In this document: positions 17,247 to 27,021 of the stretch, in pieces
Position numbering within the stretch: position 1 is the first letter of the stretch
Layout: every line of letters starts with the position of its first letter
Source of the DNA: Paraburkholderia sp. BL10I2N1
GTDB lineage: Bacteria; Pseudomonadota; Gammaproteobacteria; Burkholderiales; Burkholderiaceae
Reading direction: 5' to 3'
Assembly (NCBI RefSeq): GCF_004361815.1
Contig: NZ_SNWA01000002.1
Location: forward strand, 1,736,001-1,800,000
Length of the DNA: 64,000 bases
Notes under the pieces: generated by a model
The model's input: the letters and a program-made list of their open reading frames with translations, nothing else
What the model was told of the DNA's origin: nothing
The model's database searches: none
Translations under genes and position numbers: made by a program

Positions 17247-18932
17247 ATGCCTTGGCGTCAGATTGCCCTCTTTTCGCTCACGGCCGCCGCACTTGCGTCG
17301 ACGGTTGCATGGAGCGCCAGCGAAGACCAGGACTGGAACCGGCCCGATCACGGGCGGCAGGAAGCCCGTACCGCAACACCCATCAAGCACCTGGTCGTGA
17401 TCTACGGCGAAAACGTGTCGTTCGATCATTACTTCGCGACCTACCCGCATGCGACGAACCCGCCCGGAGAACCCGCTTTCAATGCGATGGCCGGTACGCC
17501 TGAGGTGAACGGCCTGTCGGGTGCATTGCTCACGCAGAACCCTAACTATACGAATCCGGCCAACGGCGCTGGCGCAGCCAACCCGTTCCGCCTCGATCGC
17601 ACGCAGGCGGCCACGGCCGACCAGAACCATGCGTACACGGCCGAGGAGCAGGCGTACGACAACGGCGCGGCGGACCTCTTTCCGAAATACACGGGCCGCG
17701 GCACGAGCGGCGGCGCCGGCGCGTTCGGTACGACGGGCCAGGTGATGGGCTATTACGACGGCAACACGGTCACGGCGTTCTGGAATTACGCACAAAAATT
17801 CGCGATGAGCGATAACGCCTACACGTCGACCTATGGCCCGTCGACGCCAGGCGCGCTCGAAGTCGTCTCCGGACAGACCAACGGCATGAAGGTTGTCCTG
17901 ACGACGAAGCAACCGTCGGTCGCTGGTTCGTACTACGTGAACGACGGCCAGGGTGGATTCACGATGATCAACGACGTCGATCCGGCCTACGATACCTGCT
18001 CGAGCACGACCGATTCCGCGCAGATGACGGGCAAGAATATCGGCGACCTGCTGAACTCGCGGGACATCTCGTGGGGCGGCTTTATGGGCGGCTTCAACCT
18101 TGCAACCGTGAACGGCAACGGAACGACGGGATGCAAGCGCAGCACGCTGTCGACGGTCGTCGGTGCCGCCACTTCCGACTACATTCCGCACCACAACTGG
18201 TTCCAGTATTACGCGTCGACGTCGAACCCGAAACATTTGCGCCCGAGTTCCGTGTGGGCCATCGGACACACCAACGAACCGAAAGGCGGAACTGTCGACC
18301 CTGCCAATCACCAGTACGATACCGACGATTTCTTCGATGCCGTACGCGCGGGCAATTTCCCGTCGGTGAGCTTCCTGAAGGCGCCGGCCTTTCAGGACGG
18401 CCACGCCGGCTACTCCAATCCGCTCGACGAGCAGGCGTTCGTCACGAAGGTTGTCAACTTCCTTCAAGAACAGCGGGATTGGCGCGACACCGCAGTCATC
18501 GTAGCCTGGGATGACTCGGACGGCTGGTACGACCACGCCTTTGCGAGCCCGACGAGCGCCTCGTTCGACCCGGTCGCCGACCAGTTGAACGCCCCCGGTA
18601 TCTGCGGCTCGGGCTCAGCCCCCGATGGCTTGAACGGCAAACCTGTGAACGGCCGCTGCGGTCCGGGCACACGCATCCCGTTCGTCGTGATCTCGCCGTG
18701 GGCCAAGGAGAATCATGTCGACCATACGCTGATCGATCAGTCGTCCGTGGTGCGCTTCATCGAAGACAACTGGCTTGACGGCAAACGCATCGGCGGCGGT
18801 TCGTTCGACGCGAAGGCAGGCAGCATCATGGGCATGTTTGATTTCAACCGCCGCGGCGGTGACCGCCATGACGCCAGGCTTTTCCTCGACCCAGCCACTG
18901 GCTTGCCCGTCGATACACCTCCGCACCTCTGA
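17247..18932 (+). CDS. Secreted phosphoesterase (phospholipase C / acid phosphatase family)
   Basis: 561 residues with a Sec signal (LFSLTAAALASTVAWSA). The family hallmark IKHLVVIYGENVSFDHYFA (about 45-63) contains the metal-binding Glu-Asn and the SFDHYF motif of bacterial phospholipase C and AcpA-type acid phosphatases. Later ligands are visible in DTAVIVAWDDSDGWYDH and RIPFVVISPWAKENHVDHT. It probably hydrolyses phosphate mono- or diesters in the periplasm or outside the cell. The next gene on the same strand encodes a di-heme peroxidase. Confidence 0.9.
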   Translation: MPWRQIALFSLTAAALASTVAWSASEDQDWNRPDHGRQEARTATPIKHLVVIYGENVSFDHYFATYPHATNPPGEPAFNAMAGTPEVNGLSGALLTQNPNYTNPANGAGAANPFRLDRTQAATADQNHAYTAEEQAYDNGAADLFPKYTGRGTSGGAGAFGTTGQVMGYYDGNTVTAFWNYAQKFAMSDNAYTSTYGPSTPGALEVVSGQTNGMKVVLTTKQPSVAGSYYVNDGQGGFTMINDVDPAYDTCSSTTDSAQMTGKNIGDLLNSRDISWGGFMGGFNLATVNGNGTTGCKRSTLSTVVGAATSDYIPHHNWFQYYASTSNPKHLRPSSVWAIGHTNEPKGGTVDPANHQYDTDDFFDAVRAGNFPSVSFLKAPAFQDGHAGYSNPLDEQAFVTKVVNFLQEQRDWRDTAVIVAWDDSDGWYDHAFASPTSASFDPVADQLNAPGICGSGSAPDGLNGKPVNGRCGPGTRIPFVVISPWAKENHVDHTLIDQSSVVRFIEDNWLDGKRIGGGSFDAKAGSIMGMFDFNRRGGDRHDARLFLDPATGLPVDTPPHL

Positions 18933-18969
18933 CGCGCAGTACACCACTCCGCGCGAAGATTACAAGCGT

Positions 18970-19003
18970 TGGCCACAGCCCCGCTGTTTCAGGGCTGTGG
19001 CCA
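18970..19003. terminator. Strong 12-bp hairpin between phosphoesterase and peroxidase genes
   Basis: TGGCCACAGCCC (18970-18981) pairs perfectly with GGGCTGTGGCCA (18992-19003) across a 10-base loop. No T-run follows, so it may act as an mRNA 3'-end or processing structure or an attenuator instead of a simple terminator. Confidence 0.6.
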
Positions 19004-19042
19004 CTTCTCCGATAGACCGCATGTCGGCCTGCCTTCGATACG

Positions 19043-20497
19043 ATGCACTCATCTGAACACGAGCAATCCGCAGCACGTAACCGCATCACAGCCCGAACGT
19101 TGCGCAGGCGCGTGCTCGGTTCAATGGCGACCGCAGTTGCCGTCCTTCCCGTTGGCCTTTGCGCGTGGGTACTCGCGCACGCGCAACCGGTTAAACCGGT
19201 TCAACCGCCGGCGCCTGCACACGACGACAGGATCGTCGACGCGAGCGGTGCGAATCCGCACCCCATTCACCTGCAGCGCCCACCGACGGCGCCATTGAGC
19301 GCGATGGCCCAGCTCGGCAAGCAGATCTTCTTCGATCAGACGCTGTCGGCTTCGGGCCGGCTGTCGTGTGCGTCGTGCCACAGCCCGCAGCACTCGTACG
19401 GTCCGCCGAATGCACGCCCCGTTCAGCTCGGCGGCCCAGCGATGACGCTCGAAGGCGACCGGGCGCCGCCATCGCTGATGTACCTGTACCGTCAACCGAA
19501 TTTCAGCATCGGCCCCGATCAGGCAGATGCGGATACACCGGCCGATCTCACCCAGGCTGCAGCACAGGCCAGTGGTACCGTGCACGCGCAGAAAACCGCG
19601 GGCGTGGCGCCCGCCGCCCCGGCGATGGTGCCGCAAGGCGGCCTCTTCTGGGACGGTCGCGCCGATACACTGCAATCACAGGCCTTTGGCCCGTTGCTGG
19701 ATCCTGCCGAGATGGCGAACGGGCGCATCGACGACGTCGCCGTCAAACTCGAGCGGGGCACCTACCGAACGCTCTTCACCCAGCTGTTCGGAGAGAACGT
19801 CTTCGAGAATCGGCGGCTTCTGCTATCCGAGGCGATGTTCGCTGTGGCGCGCTATCAGATCGAGGATCCGTCGTTTCACCCCTACACGAGCAAATACGAT
19901 TACTGGCTCGAAGGGAAAGCGCGCCTCACCCTGGCTGAATTGCGCGGTCTGCATCTGTTCAACGATGCCAAAAAAGCCAACTGTGCCGGTTGCCATCTTT
20001 CGAAGCCCAGCAGCGACGGCCTGCCACCGCTGTTCACCGACGACCAGTACGAAGCGCTCGGGCCGCCGCGCAACCAGAAGCTGGCCGCGAACCGGAATCC
20101 GCACTTCTACGACATGGGCATTTGCGGCCCTTACCGCAAGGATCTTTCGGCGCAGACTCAATACTGCGGAATGTTCCTCACGCCGACGCTACGCAACGCC
20201 GCCACGCGCAGCACGTTCTTTCATAACGGCGTCTACCGGACGCTCGAGCAGGTGCTCGTGTTCTACAACCTGCGCGACGTCAACCCGGCAAAAATCTATC
20301 CGCGCGATGCCCGCGGTAACGTCAACAAATATGACGATTTACCCCGTCAATACCGTGCAAACATCGACACGAGCGACGCCCCGTTCGATCGAAAGCGCGG
20401 CGACGTGCCCGCCATGACCAAGGCAGACATCGAGGACATCATCGCATTCATGAAGACGTTAACGGATGGCTACCGCCCGGATGGCGACACTCGGTAG
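19043..20497 (+). CDS. Di-heme cytochrome c peroxidase family protein
   Basis: 484 residues, exported (signal core MATAVAVLPVGLCAWVLAHA after a basic n-region). Two c-type heme sites are present: CASCH at 109-113 and CAGCH at 314-318, the spacing of CcpA/MauG enzymes. It would reduce hydrogen peroxide or oxidise a partner in the periplasm. The N-terminal 27 residues are long for a signal n-region, so translation might start at Met28. It follows the phosphoesterase gene after 110 bases and a hairpin. Confidence 0.9.
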   Translation: MHSSEHEQSAARNRITARTLRRRVLGSMATAVAVLPVGLCAWVLAHAQPVKPVQPPAPAHDDRIVDASGANPHPIHLQRPPTAPLSAMAQLGKQIFFDQTLSASGRLSCASCHSPQHSYGPPNARPVQLGGPAMTLEGDRAPPSLMYLYRQPNFSIGPDQADADTPADLTQAAAQASGTVHAQKTAGVAPAAPAMVPQGGLFWDGRADTLQSQAFGPLLDPAEMANGRIDDVAVKLERGTYRTLFTQLFGENVFENRRLLLSEAMFAVARYQIEDPSFHPYTSKYDYWLEGKARLTLAELRGLHLFNDAKKANCAGCHLSKPSSDGLPPLFTDDQYEALGPPRNQKLAANRNPHFYDMGICGPYRKDLSAQTQYCGMFLTPTLRNAATRSTFFHNGVYRTLEQVLVFYNLRDVNPAKIYPRDARGNVNKYDDLPRQYRANIDTSDAPFDRKRGDVPAMTKADIEDIIAFMKTLTDGYRPDGDTR

Positions 20498-20594
20498 TGC
20501 ATGTTCGCGCGCGTGGATGTGTCGTTCCGGCCATGACGTTCACGTCAAATGTCGACGCAACGGCGGAGGGCGCGTCGCAGGTCGAGGCGGCTGG

Positions 20595-21380
20595 TTAGCG
20601 TACGACGTCCAGCAGCGGAATGTGAAGCGATACGGCCGTACCTGTTCCGGGTGAGCTCTCGATCGAAAGCTCGGCGCCGATCAGCCGTGCGCGTTCAGTC
20701 ATGCCGAGCAGACCGTAGGAGTGTCGTCGCTTCGCCGATGCTGCATTGATGTGGAAGCCACAGCCGTCGTCCCTGATCTGAAGGTCGAAAGATGCATCGC
20801 TTGCACTGAGGGTGAGCATCACATGTGACGCGCCCGAGTGCCGCGCCACGTTGGTCAGTGATTCTTGGGCAATCCGGAAAACCGCCGTCGCCTGCGAGTC
20901 CGGCAACGCCGGTTCCTCCCCGTCGGTCACGACCTGGCAGCGGATGCTATGGCGCCGGTTGAAGTCCTCTGCGAGTCATTCGAGAGCCGACAGGATGCCG
21001 AAGTTGAGTGCCGCCGGACGCAGGTAATTCACGACATTGCGTACTACCCACATCGTTTTCTCGACCAGTTCGCGCATGCTGTCGGCCTTGCCGAGCGCTT
21101 CTTCCGCTCCGGTCGAGCCGAAAAATGCCCTCAAGCGCGTTCTCGACGATGCTGCGATACAGTCTCTCGCTTTCGGTGAGGCGCATCGTCGACTCGCGAA
21201 GGTGGCTCGCCATCGCGTTCACGCGCGCAGCAAGCCGGCCGATCTCGTCATCCGATTCAACAGCGCATCGCGCATCGAGATTGCCGCCTGCGATCCTATC
21301 GACCATCTCTTCCAGACGATTGATCGGCTTGCGCACCATCCGGTTAAGCAGAAATAGCGTTGTAACATACAGCGTCGCAG
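20595..21380 (-). pseudogene. Sensor histidine kinase (NarX/UhpB class), decayed
   Basis: Reading 5' to 3' on the minus strand, one frame gives the end of a membrane helix and a HAMP domain (LFLLNRMVRKPINRLEEMVD, IAGGNLDARC). The first residues of a PAS domain follow (SERLYRSIVENALEGIF). The frame then breaks. Another frame resumes at EEALGKADSMRELVEKTMWV and continues to FGILSALE, where TGA stands in the place expected for Trp, then LAEDFNRRHSIR. The ATPase domain follows (AVFRIAQESLTNVARHSGAS; DDGCGFH; YGLLGMTERARLIGAEL). Most of the PAS domain and the phospho-acceptor His region are deleted, so the kinase cannot work. No response-regulator gene is left nearby. Confidence 0.85.
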
Positions 21381-22186
21381 TCGAGCGCGCCTTGCAGCGC
21401 GCCCACTCCGCCAACCAGCACCCGGGCGCCGCGCTCATTGACGGCGCTCAGCGCACCCAGCGTCATTGAATCGTCCGCAGCCCATAGCAGATTCGCATCG
21501 GGATAGCGGGCAAGCAGCACACGCGTCTTCTCCTCGCTGTCCGCATAGCTCCAATCGCTGAATACCAGCTGGCAGGTTCGTGCATCCGGCACGCGGGACA
21601 GGTAAGCATCGACGCCGGCGGCACGTTCCAGTGAAACAGGCGTGTTGGCGTCGCCTGTAATGCCGATCACCCTGGGGCCATCGCCGCCAGGACGTTGACA
21701 GAGATATTCCATCAAACGGTAAGCGCCACGCGTCGCGTTGGACGTGACCGTTCCGATCCAGTTTGGTATCTGCTGCCGCTCATTGCCCGCCTCCCGACGC
21801 TGCCGCGCCGTGGGGTCATTATGGATGACCATGACCTTTGCCGGCGAGTGCGCAAGCGAGCGGAGCATCTGCAGCGCGGCCATCTTTTCATTGACGATCA
21901 CCATGTAGTCCGGCGCATCGATTCGACGTGCGACCTCATCGGCCTGGCGCATCATCAGCAAATGATCACGCTCGGCGTACAGCACTTCGAGTTGCATATC
22001 GAAAGTCTTCGCTGCGATCGTCATGAACTGCGACACGAGTTGCCAATGCTGGCCCGTGCCACGCTCCTTCGCCTCTCCCGGATTGAGAAAGACCACGCGG
22101 GGCGGGCGCGCCGTCGCACGCGCGAACCCCGTCGGGCACAGCAGCGCACCCAGCGAGCACGCAAGCACTGCCTCTCTGCGATTCAT
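21344..22186 (-). pseudogene. Periplasmic sugar-binding-type sensor protein, C-terminally truncated
   Basis: 280 residues with a signal peptide (AVLACSLGALLCPTGFARA) and a type-I periplasmic-binding fold (RPPRVVFLNPGEAKERG; VMVIHNDPTARQRREAGNER; VIGITGDANTPVSLERAAGV; LLWAADDSMTLGALSAVNER). It stops soon after RGARVLVGGVGAL, where the family normally continues with the last third of the second lobe. The end overlaps in another frame with histidine-kinase sequence, so one deletion seems to have removed the end of this gene and the start of the kinase gene. It probably once supplied the ligand sensor for that kinase. Confidence 0.7.
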
Positions 22187-22572
22187 ATGACGATTTCGCT
22201 TACGATGTGCTCGAACATGGATAGGTGGCCGCGATGTCGGGGACCTTCGTGAGCGCGACAGCTTACCGGAGCGAACGGCTACCCCGGTAAGGCCAATCAG
22301 TTTAAATCGGCGCCTTGCGCCGTCAAAATAGCGCGCTCCGCTGACCAGTGTGCATCGCTAACAGGCAATCCGGTATTTCCCGATCTGCAGTCACGTCACG
22401 CGTTCAAGAGCATATGCATGCGTCGTTTTCGCAACACGTACGGAAAGTCACACAGATGCTGCCGATATTTTTGATAGCCTAGCTTTGTGCGCGATCGAAC
22501 CGGAGCGTTGTACGACAACGCTGGCGTCTTTCGACATAGCACAAGAGCATCAGCAATCTGGAGGGCTTCATC
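22187..22572. other. Intergenic region, no gene seen
   Basis: 386 bases between the truncated binding-protein gene and a small plus-strand gene. I see no tRNA, small RNA with a clear terminator, or conserved frame. Confidence 0.5.
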
Positions 22573-22845
22573 ATGCTGCGATGGTTGACCCACTGGGCAT
22601 CACATCACGCCCCTGCTCCCGAAAAACATGCTGAACGCGCGCTGGGCGAACTACGCATGGAATTATTTCAGGCCGAGCAGCGTGTCCTCGACGCTCAAAT
22701 GCATGCGGACTACTACCGCACACGCATAGCCTTCTGCGAAGAAGTTTTGAAGAAAGGCATCGAGCAGGTGTCCGACGACCGCAAGGGGCAGCATGAGATC
22801 TCGCCGCCGTTGCGGCCAGGATTGAAGCTCACGGCAGCCCAATAA
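22573..22845 (+). CDS. Small helical protein, unknown function
   Basis: 90 residues. GGAGGG precedes the ATG at a good distance. Residues 18-63 (ERALGELRMELFQAEQRVLD, then YYRTRIAFCEEVLKKG) are strongly helical with heptad-like spacing, suggesting a short coiled coil. There is no signal peptide or membrane segment. It stands alone and is followed by a GC hairpin. I do not recognise a named family. Confidence 0.65.
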   Translation: MLRWLTHWASHHAPAPEKHAERALGELRMELFQAEQRVLDAQMHADYYRTRIAFCEEVLKKGIEQVSDDRKGQHEISPPLRPGLKLTAAQ

Positions 22846-22856
22846 GCCAGGCCGAA

Positions 22857-22882
22857 GGCGCGCGGGCGACGAGCCGCGCGCC
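22857..22882 (+). terminator. GC-rich hairpin downstream of small gene
   Basis: GGCGCGCGG (22857-22865) and CCGCGCGCC (22874-22882) form a perfect 9-bp stem with an 8-base loop, 12 bases after the stop codon. No T-run follows. Confidence 0.5.
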
Positions 22883-22991
22883 GCTCAGAGCATCGAGCGC
22901 CGGCAGGTAAGGCAAGGTCCTGCTCTTCATGGCTAAAGCATGACGGGGACGCTCGGTCATTGTCGCGCGCCGGGTACAGGTTCACGCCGCT

Positions 22992-23897
22992 TCAGTCGAG
23001 AAGGGCGGGGTTATCGATCGCGCCCGTCAGCAATTCGAGGAACGCCTGCACCGCTTGCGGCAGTGTGCGGCCGGCCATCGTCTGGATCTGGAGCGTGCGC
23101 TGGTGCAACTCGGGATTGCTGATCGGCACAGCCGCGAGCCCATCCACATCCAGCCGGCTGCGCACGGTCAGGAATCCTGTCAGCGTGACGGCATCGGTTT
23201 GCAAGACGAAGCTTTGCAGAGCCGCATGATAGTTGCTGACGAACACCGGCTCGAACACCAGACCTTCAAGACTGCACGAAATGTCGAATAGCTGGCGGAT
23301 CGTCACGCCCTGATGGTCGATCGCAAGCGGCCACGGCATCAGGTCCGCGAGCGAGACGGACTCGCGCGCCGCGAGCGGATGATCGCGCCTGACCAGTGCA
23401 AAGATCGGCGCGCGCTGCGAGTACAGCACATTGATGTCCTTCTCGGGTGCAATGCTGAAACATACGGCGATATCGGCAGTGCCCTCGCGGACGCGCTGCG
23501 TCGCAACTGACGGCGCGGACACGTCGAGCTGGAAATGCGTAGCCGGGTGCGTCTTCAGAAAGCGCGCGAAAACCTGTGGCAGAAAATGAGCGGCAACACC
23601 CTCCGAACTCGCCACGCGAATCGTCGCGCGGCCACCGTTACTCAGCCCGCGAATCTCCTCGGTCACCCGCTCCGTGTCCAGCAGACTGCGCCGCGCATGC
23701 TCGGCCAGCAAACGCCCTGCATCGCTCAATACCATCCCGCGCGGCCGCCTTTCGAAAAGCGCCGCGCCGACTTCCTCCTCCAGCTTCGCAATCTGCCTGC
23801 TCAGCGCTGACACGGCAACGTACAAGCGCTCCGATGCCTTGCTCAGCGAGCCGCTGCGTGCCACTTCCAGAAAATAACGCAGTGCAGTGTTGTCCAT
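22992..23897 (-). CDS. LysR-family transcriptional regulator
   Basis: About 301 residues. The N-terminal helix-turn-helix (LRYFLEVARSGSLSKASERL, then AVSALSRQIAKLEEEVGAAL) is followed by a substrate-binding domain. The start at 23897 (MDNTALRYFLE) matches the usual LysR N-terminus; the frame extends to 23945. It is divergent from the MHS transporter and serine hydrolase genes at 24267 and 25596 and is their likely regulator. The ligand is unknown. Confidence 0.9.
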   Translation of the reverse strand: MDNTALRYFLEVARSGSLSKASERLYVAVSALSRQIAKLEEEVGAALFERRPRGMVLSDAGRLLAEHARRSLLDTERVTEEIRGLSNGGRATIRVASSEGVAAHFLPQVFARFLKTHPATHFQLDVSAPSVATQRVREGTADIAVCFSIAPEKDINVLYSQRAPIFALVRRDHPLAARESVSLADLMPWPLAIDHQGVTIRQLFDISCSLEGLVFEPVFVSNYHAALQSFVLQTDAVTLTGFLTVRSRLDVDGLAAVPISNPELHQRTLQIQTMAGRTLPQAVQAFLELLTGAIDNPALLD

Positions 23898-23945
23898 ATC
23901 GGTCAGGCTGTTTCGCTTTGCCGTTTCGGCAACGATATCTGCCAA

Positions 23946-23968
23946 ATATTGTAATTGTCCACAAATAT
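23946..23968. promoter_or_regulatory. Candidate LysR box in divergent promoter region
   Basis: ATATTG (23946-23951) and CAAATAT (23962-23968) form an AT-rich interrupted dyad of the T-N11-A kind within the 23898-24266 region between the LysR gene and its presumed target operon. Nothing else is recognisable in that gap. Confidence 0.4.
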
Positions 23969-24266
23969 CGTCCGCGCCAAGATCGCGTCATCGCTTCGCA
24001 TCAAGCGCTCGCGCGCGCGCCGCGCTACACCGGAGACCAACGTTGACACGTGACACGGCTATTCAATACGCGACGGATCAGTTCGATTCCGGCCGTTTTC
24101 TCGAAGACCCTCCAGCGCCGCACCGTCGACAATCCCGCGGCGGGCGCTGGGCCATTTCTGATCGCGCGCCGACACAAGGGCGACGCGCTGCCGACCATGC
24201 TTACTTATGGCCACGGCGACAACAGCGCATCACGACTTCCACGAACCGTCGCCAAAGGACACCGTC

Positions 24267-25559
24267 ATGAGCATTGATTCCGCCGCCGCGGCTGGTACGG
24301 TCGCCAAGCCCGTGTCGCACGCCAGCGTATCTCGTCTGATCCTCGCGACTTCCATCGGCAACGCGCTCGAGTTCTACGACCTGATCGTGTACGGCTACTT
24401 CGCCACCACGCTGTCGCGGATATTCTTTCCGGTCGATGACAGGACCGTATCGCTTCTGCTGACACTCGGCACGTTCGCGTTGTCTTATCTGGCGCGTCCG
24501 CTCGGCGCGCTGGCACTCGGCTCGTTTAGCGACCGCAAGGGCCGCAAAGCGTCGCTCACGCTGTCCATTGCGATGATGACGCTCGGCACAGGCATGGTCG
24601 CGTTGATGCCCTCCTATGCAACGATCGGCCTGCTTGCGCCAATCGGTATTTTCGCTTCGCGCCTGTTGCAGGGCTTCTCGGCCGGTGGCGAGTTCGGCAG
24701 TTCCACGGCGTTTCTGATCGAGCATGCACCGGCACGTAAAGGCTTCATGGCAAGCTGGCAGTTCTCGAGCCAGGGTGCGAGTACGCTGCTCGCTTCCGCG
24801 TTCGGCGCGGTGCTGACCGGTGTGCTGACGCAACCTCAGCTCGAAGGCTGGGGATGGCGCATTCCTTTTCTGTTCGGCATGCTGATCGGGCCGGTTGGCT
24901 TGTATATCCGCCGCCGCATCGACGAATCACCGGAGTTCGAGCGTGCGGAGAAGTCCGCATCGCCGGTGCGGGAGTTGCTCGCAACGCAGAAGGAGCGCGT
25001 ACTCGTGTCGATCGGCTCGCTCGTGCTCACGACTACGGCCAACTACATGCTCCTGTACATGCCGACGTATGCGTCGCGGCAACTCGGTCTCGCGCCGTCG
25101 TCCGGCTTCATTGCAACGCTGCTGGCCGGTTTCATCATGATGGTACTGACGCCCATCGTAGGCCACTGGTCCGACAAGGTCGGCCGCACCCGCATCATGC
25201 TGGGCGCCGGCATCCTGTTCTTCGCGACAGTCTATCCGGCGTTCATGCTCATGAACGCGCACCCGTCGCTTGCGACGCTGCTTGCCGCGGTCGTTTGGGT
25301 CGCCATATTGAAGGCTACGTACTTCGCGCCTATCCCCGCACTGATGTCGGAACTCTTCCCGACCCGCACGCGCACGACCGGCATGGCGCTCGGCTACAAC
25401 ATCGGCACCACCGTGTTCGGCGGCTTCACGCCGCTGGCAGTGGCCGCTCTGATCGCGGCAACCGGCAACAACCTCGCGCCCGGCCTCTATCTGATGCTCG
25501 CGGCCGTCATCAGCCTTTTCACTCTGGTATGGGCACGTGCGCGCCTGAATGCGCGCTAG
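24267..25559 (+). CDS. MHS-family MFS transporter (metabolite:proton symporter)
   Basis: 430 residues with twelve predicted membrane spans. Family signatures are ATSIGNALEFYDLIVYGYFA in helix 1, the loop 2-3 motif GSFSDRKGRKASL, and RLLQGFSAGGEFGSSTAFL in helix 5, as in KgtP/ProP/ShiA-type carriers of dicarboxylates, shikimate or betaines. The start at 24267 has AAAGGAC upstream; the frame extends to 24207. It is followed by a serine hydrolase gene after 36 bases, so the imported compound may be that enzyme's substrate or product. Confidence 0.9.
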   Translation: MSIDSAAAAGTVAKPVSHASVSRLILATSIGNALEFYDLIVYGYFATTLSRIFFPVDDRTVSLLLTLGTFALSYLARPLGALALGSFSDRKGRKASLTLSIAMMTLGTGMVALMPSYATIGLLAPIGIFASRLLQGFSAGGEFGSSTAFLIEHAPARKGFMASWQFSSQGASTLLASAFGAVLTGVLTQPQLEGWGWRIPFLFGMLIGPVGLYIRRRIDESPEFERAEKSASPVRELLATQKERVLVSIGSLVLTTTANYMLLYMPTYASRQLGLAPSSGFIATLLAGFIMMVLTPIVGHWSDKVGRTRIMLGAGILFFATVYPAFMLMNAHPSLATLLAAVVWVAILKATYFAPIPALMSELFPTRTRTTGMALGYNIGTTVFGGFTPLAVAALIAATGNNLAPGLYLMLAAVISLFTLVWARARLNAR

Positions 25560-25595
25560 GGCGGATGAACTCGTCGAACCGACAGGACTTTATCT

Positions 25596-26654
25596 ATGCA
25601 AGACGATTTGCAACAGGCAGTGCAGTTCGCGGTGGATCATGAGTCGCTTTGGGATCGCCACGTCGATGGCGCGTGGGGTGTGCATGTGAATGACCCGCCA
25701 CCCTGGAACCGGCTGCTCGGACCGGTACATGACCGCGGTCCCGCATCCGGCACGATCGCGATCGACGGCCGCGTGCTGACCTCATGGGGCGAACCCGACC
25801 GTGCCGATCTGACCTTCAGCGTCGCCAAGATGTACCTCGCATTGCTCGCCGGCGTCGCCCACGATCGCGGGCTGCTGCCGGATGTCGACGAACCGGTGCA
25901 CGTCCGGGTGCCCGGCACGGGCTTCGACGACAAACACAACGCCGACGTGACATGGGCGCAACTGCTTCAACAGACGAGCGAATGGCAAGGCACCTATTTC
26001 GGCCTGTCGGATCAGGCCGACCACTATCGGGCCGTCAACTTCGCCGCGCCGCCGGATGGCAAAAAGGGCGACCTGCGTCCGTTGCAACGCCCCGGCACGT
26101 ACTGGGAATACAACGATGTACGTATCAACCAGTTTTCGCTGGCGCTGCTGCACCTGTTCCGGCAACCGCTGCCTGAGGTGTTCCGCGAAGCGATCATGCG
26201 CCCTGCCGGGGCGAGCGAAAACTGGCAATGGGTCGGCTATGACAACGCATGGGTCGAGATCGACGGGCGACGCATGCAGTCTGTTCCGGGCGGCACGCAC
26301 TGGGGCGGCGGCATGTCGGTCAGCGCGAATGATCAGCTCAAGGTGGCGCAGATGCTGCTGAACGAGGGCGTCGTCGACGGGCGGCGGATTCTCTCCAGTG
26401 AGTGGATCGCGCGCATGCGTACGCCGTGCGCGCTCGCGCCGTTCTACGGCTATCTCGTGTGGCTCAATACTGACCGCAAGATTTTCCCGAGTGTGCCCGC
26501 GTCGAGTTATTTCGGCGTCGGTGCTGGCAGTTCCTTTACCTGGATAGAGCCGGATCGCCGGATGACGGTTATCGTTCGCTGGTTGAATCCGGCCGCCGCT
26601 GACGAACTCTTTGGGCGGATCCTCAACGCAGTCGACGCGCCTGGCACCTGCTAA
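25596..26654 (+). CDS. Serine hydrolase, class C beta-lactamase-like
   Basis: 352 residues with a penicillin-binding-like fold: the SxxK nucleophile motif SVAK in LTFSVAKMYLALLAGV (about residue 74), and a Tyr-x-Asn-like motif in GTYWEYNDVRINQ (about 170). There is no signal peptide, which argues for a cytoplasmic esterase or amidase and not a secreted beta-lactamase. Likely co-transcribed with the MHS transporter under the divergent LysR regulator. Confidence 0.85.
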   Translation: MQDDLQQAVQFAVDHESLWDRHVDGAWGVHVNDPPPWNRLLGPVHDRGPASGTIAIDGRVLTSWGEPDRADLTFSVAKMYLALLAGVAHDRGLLPDVDEPVHVRVPGTGFDDKHNADVTWAQLLQQTSEWQGTYFGLSDQADHYRAVNFAAPPDGKKGDLRPLQRPGTYWEYNDVRINQFSLALLHLFRQPLPEVFREAIMRPAGASENWQWVGYDNAWVEIDGRRMQSVPGGTHWGGGMSVSANDQLKVAQMLLNEGVVDGRRILSSEWIARMRTPCALAPFYGYLVWLNTDRKIFPSVPASSYFGVGAGSSFTWIEPDRRMTVIVRWLNPAAADELFGRILNAVDAPGTC

Positions 26655-26724
26655 CGAGTTGAAGTCCCATCTACAAAAAGCCGTTTCGCGCGGCGCAGCC
26701 CTGGGGATAGACGGAAGCCGACCG

Positions 26725-26774
26725 CGGATGCATCGCGCATAGTCGGCTACGGATGCATCGCGCATAGTCGGCTA
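26725..26774. repeat. 25-base perfect tandem repeat, two copies
   Basis: The unit beginning CGGATGCATCGCGCATAG and ending TCGGCTA occurs at 26725-26749 and again without a gap at 26750-26774. It lies between the serine hydrolase and a degraded cyclase remnant. It is probably recombination debris, but each unit contains ATGCATCGCGCAT, which is nearly self-complementary. Confidence 0.8.
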
Positions 26775-27020
26775 CCTCGCAAAGTCGCTCCATCCAGTCG
26801 CACACTTTCTCTGCCGCCCCGGTGCCGCAGCCTTCGCGCCGGTAGGCACGATTCCTTCTTTGCCGGGCGCACTGTGCCACAGTTGCATCGCCAACGTGAG
26901 ACCGCGCTCGGCAAGATCCAGCGACCAGATTGCGAGCGCGTGATTGAAGAGGTGCAGCGAAATATAGAACAGCAACACGAGGCCGGATCCACCCTGCAAA
27001 CGCCGCAGAATCGGCTGCAT
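26772..27020 (-). pseudogene. Remnant of membrane-anchored adenylate/guanylate cyclase N-terminus
   Basis: From the ATG at 27020 the frame reads MQPILRRLQGGSGLVLLFYI then SLHLFNHALAIWSLDLAERG. This matches the first transmembrane region of a class of membrane cyclases whose N-terminus has the pattern RxxSGLxLxxYxxxHLxNHALGxxSL. After LWHSAPG the family resemblance ends, and the frame stops without the remaining helices or the catalytic domain. The 25-base tandem repeat touches its 3' end. The identification is from memory of the family and is moderately secure. Confidence 0.45.
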
Positions 27021-27021
27021 C

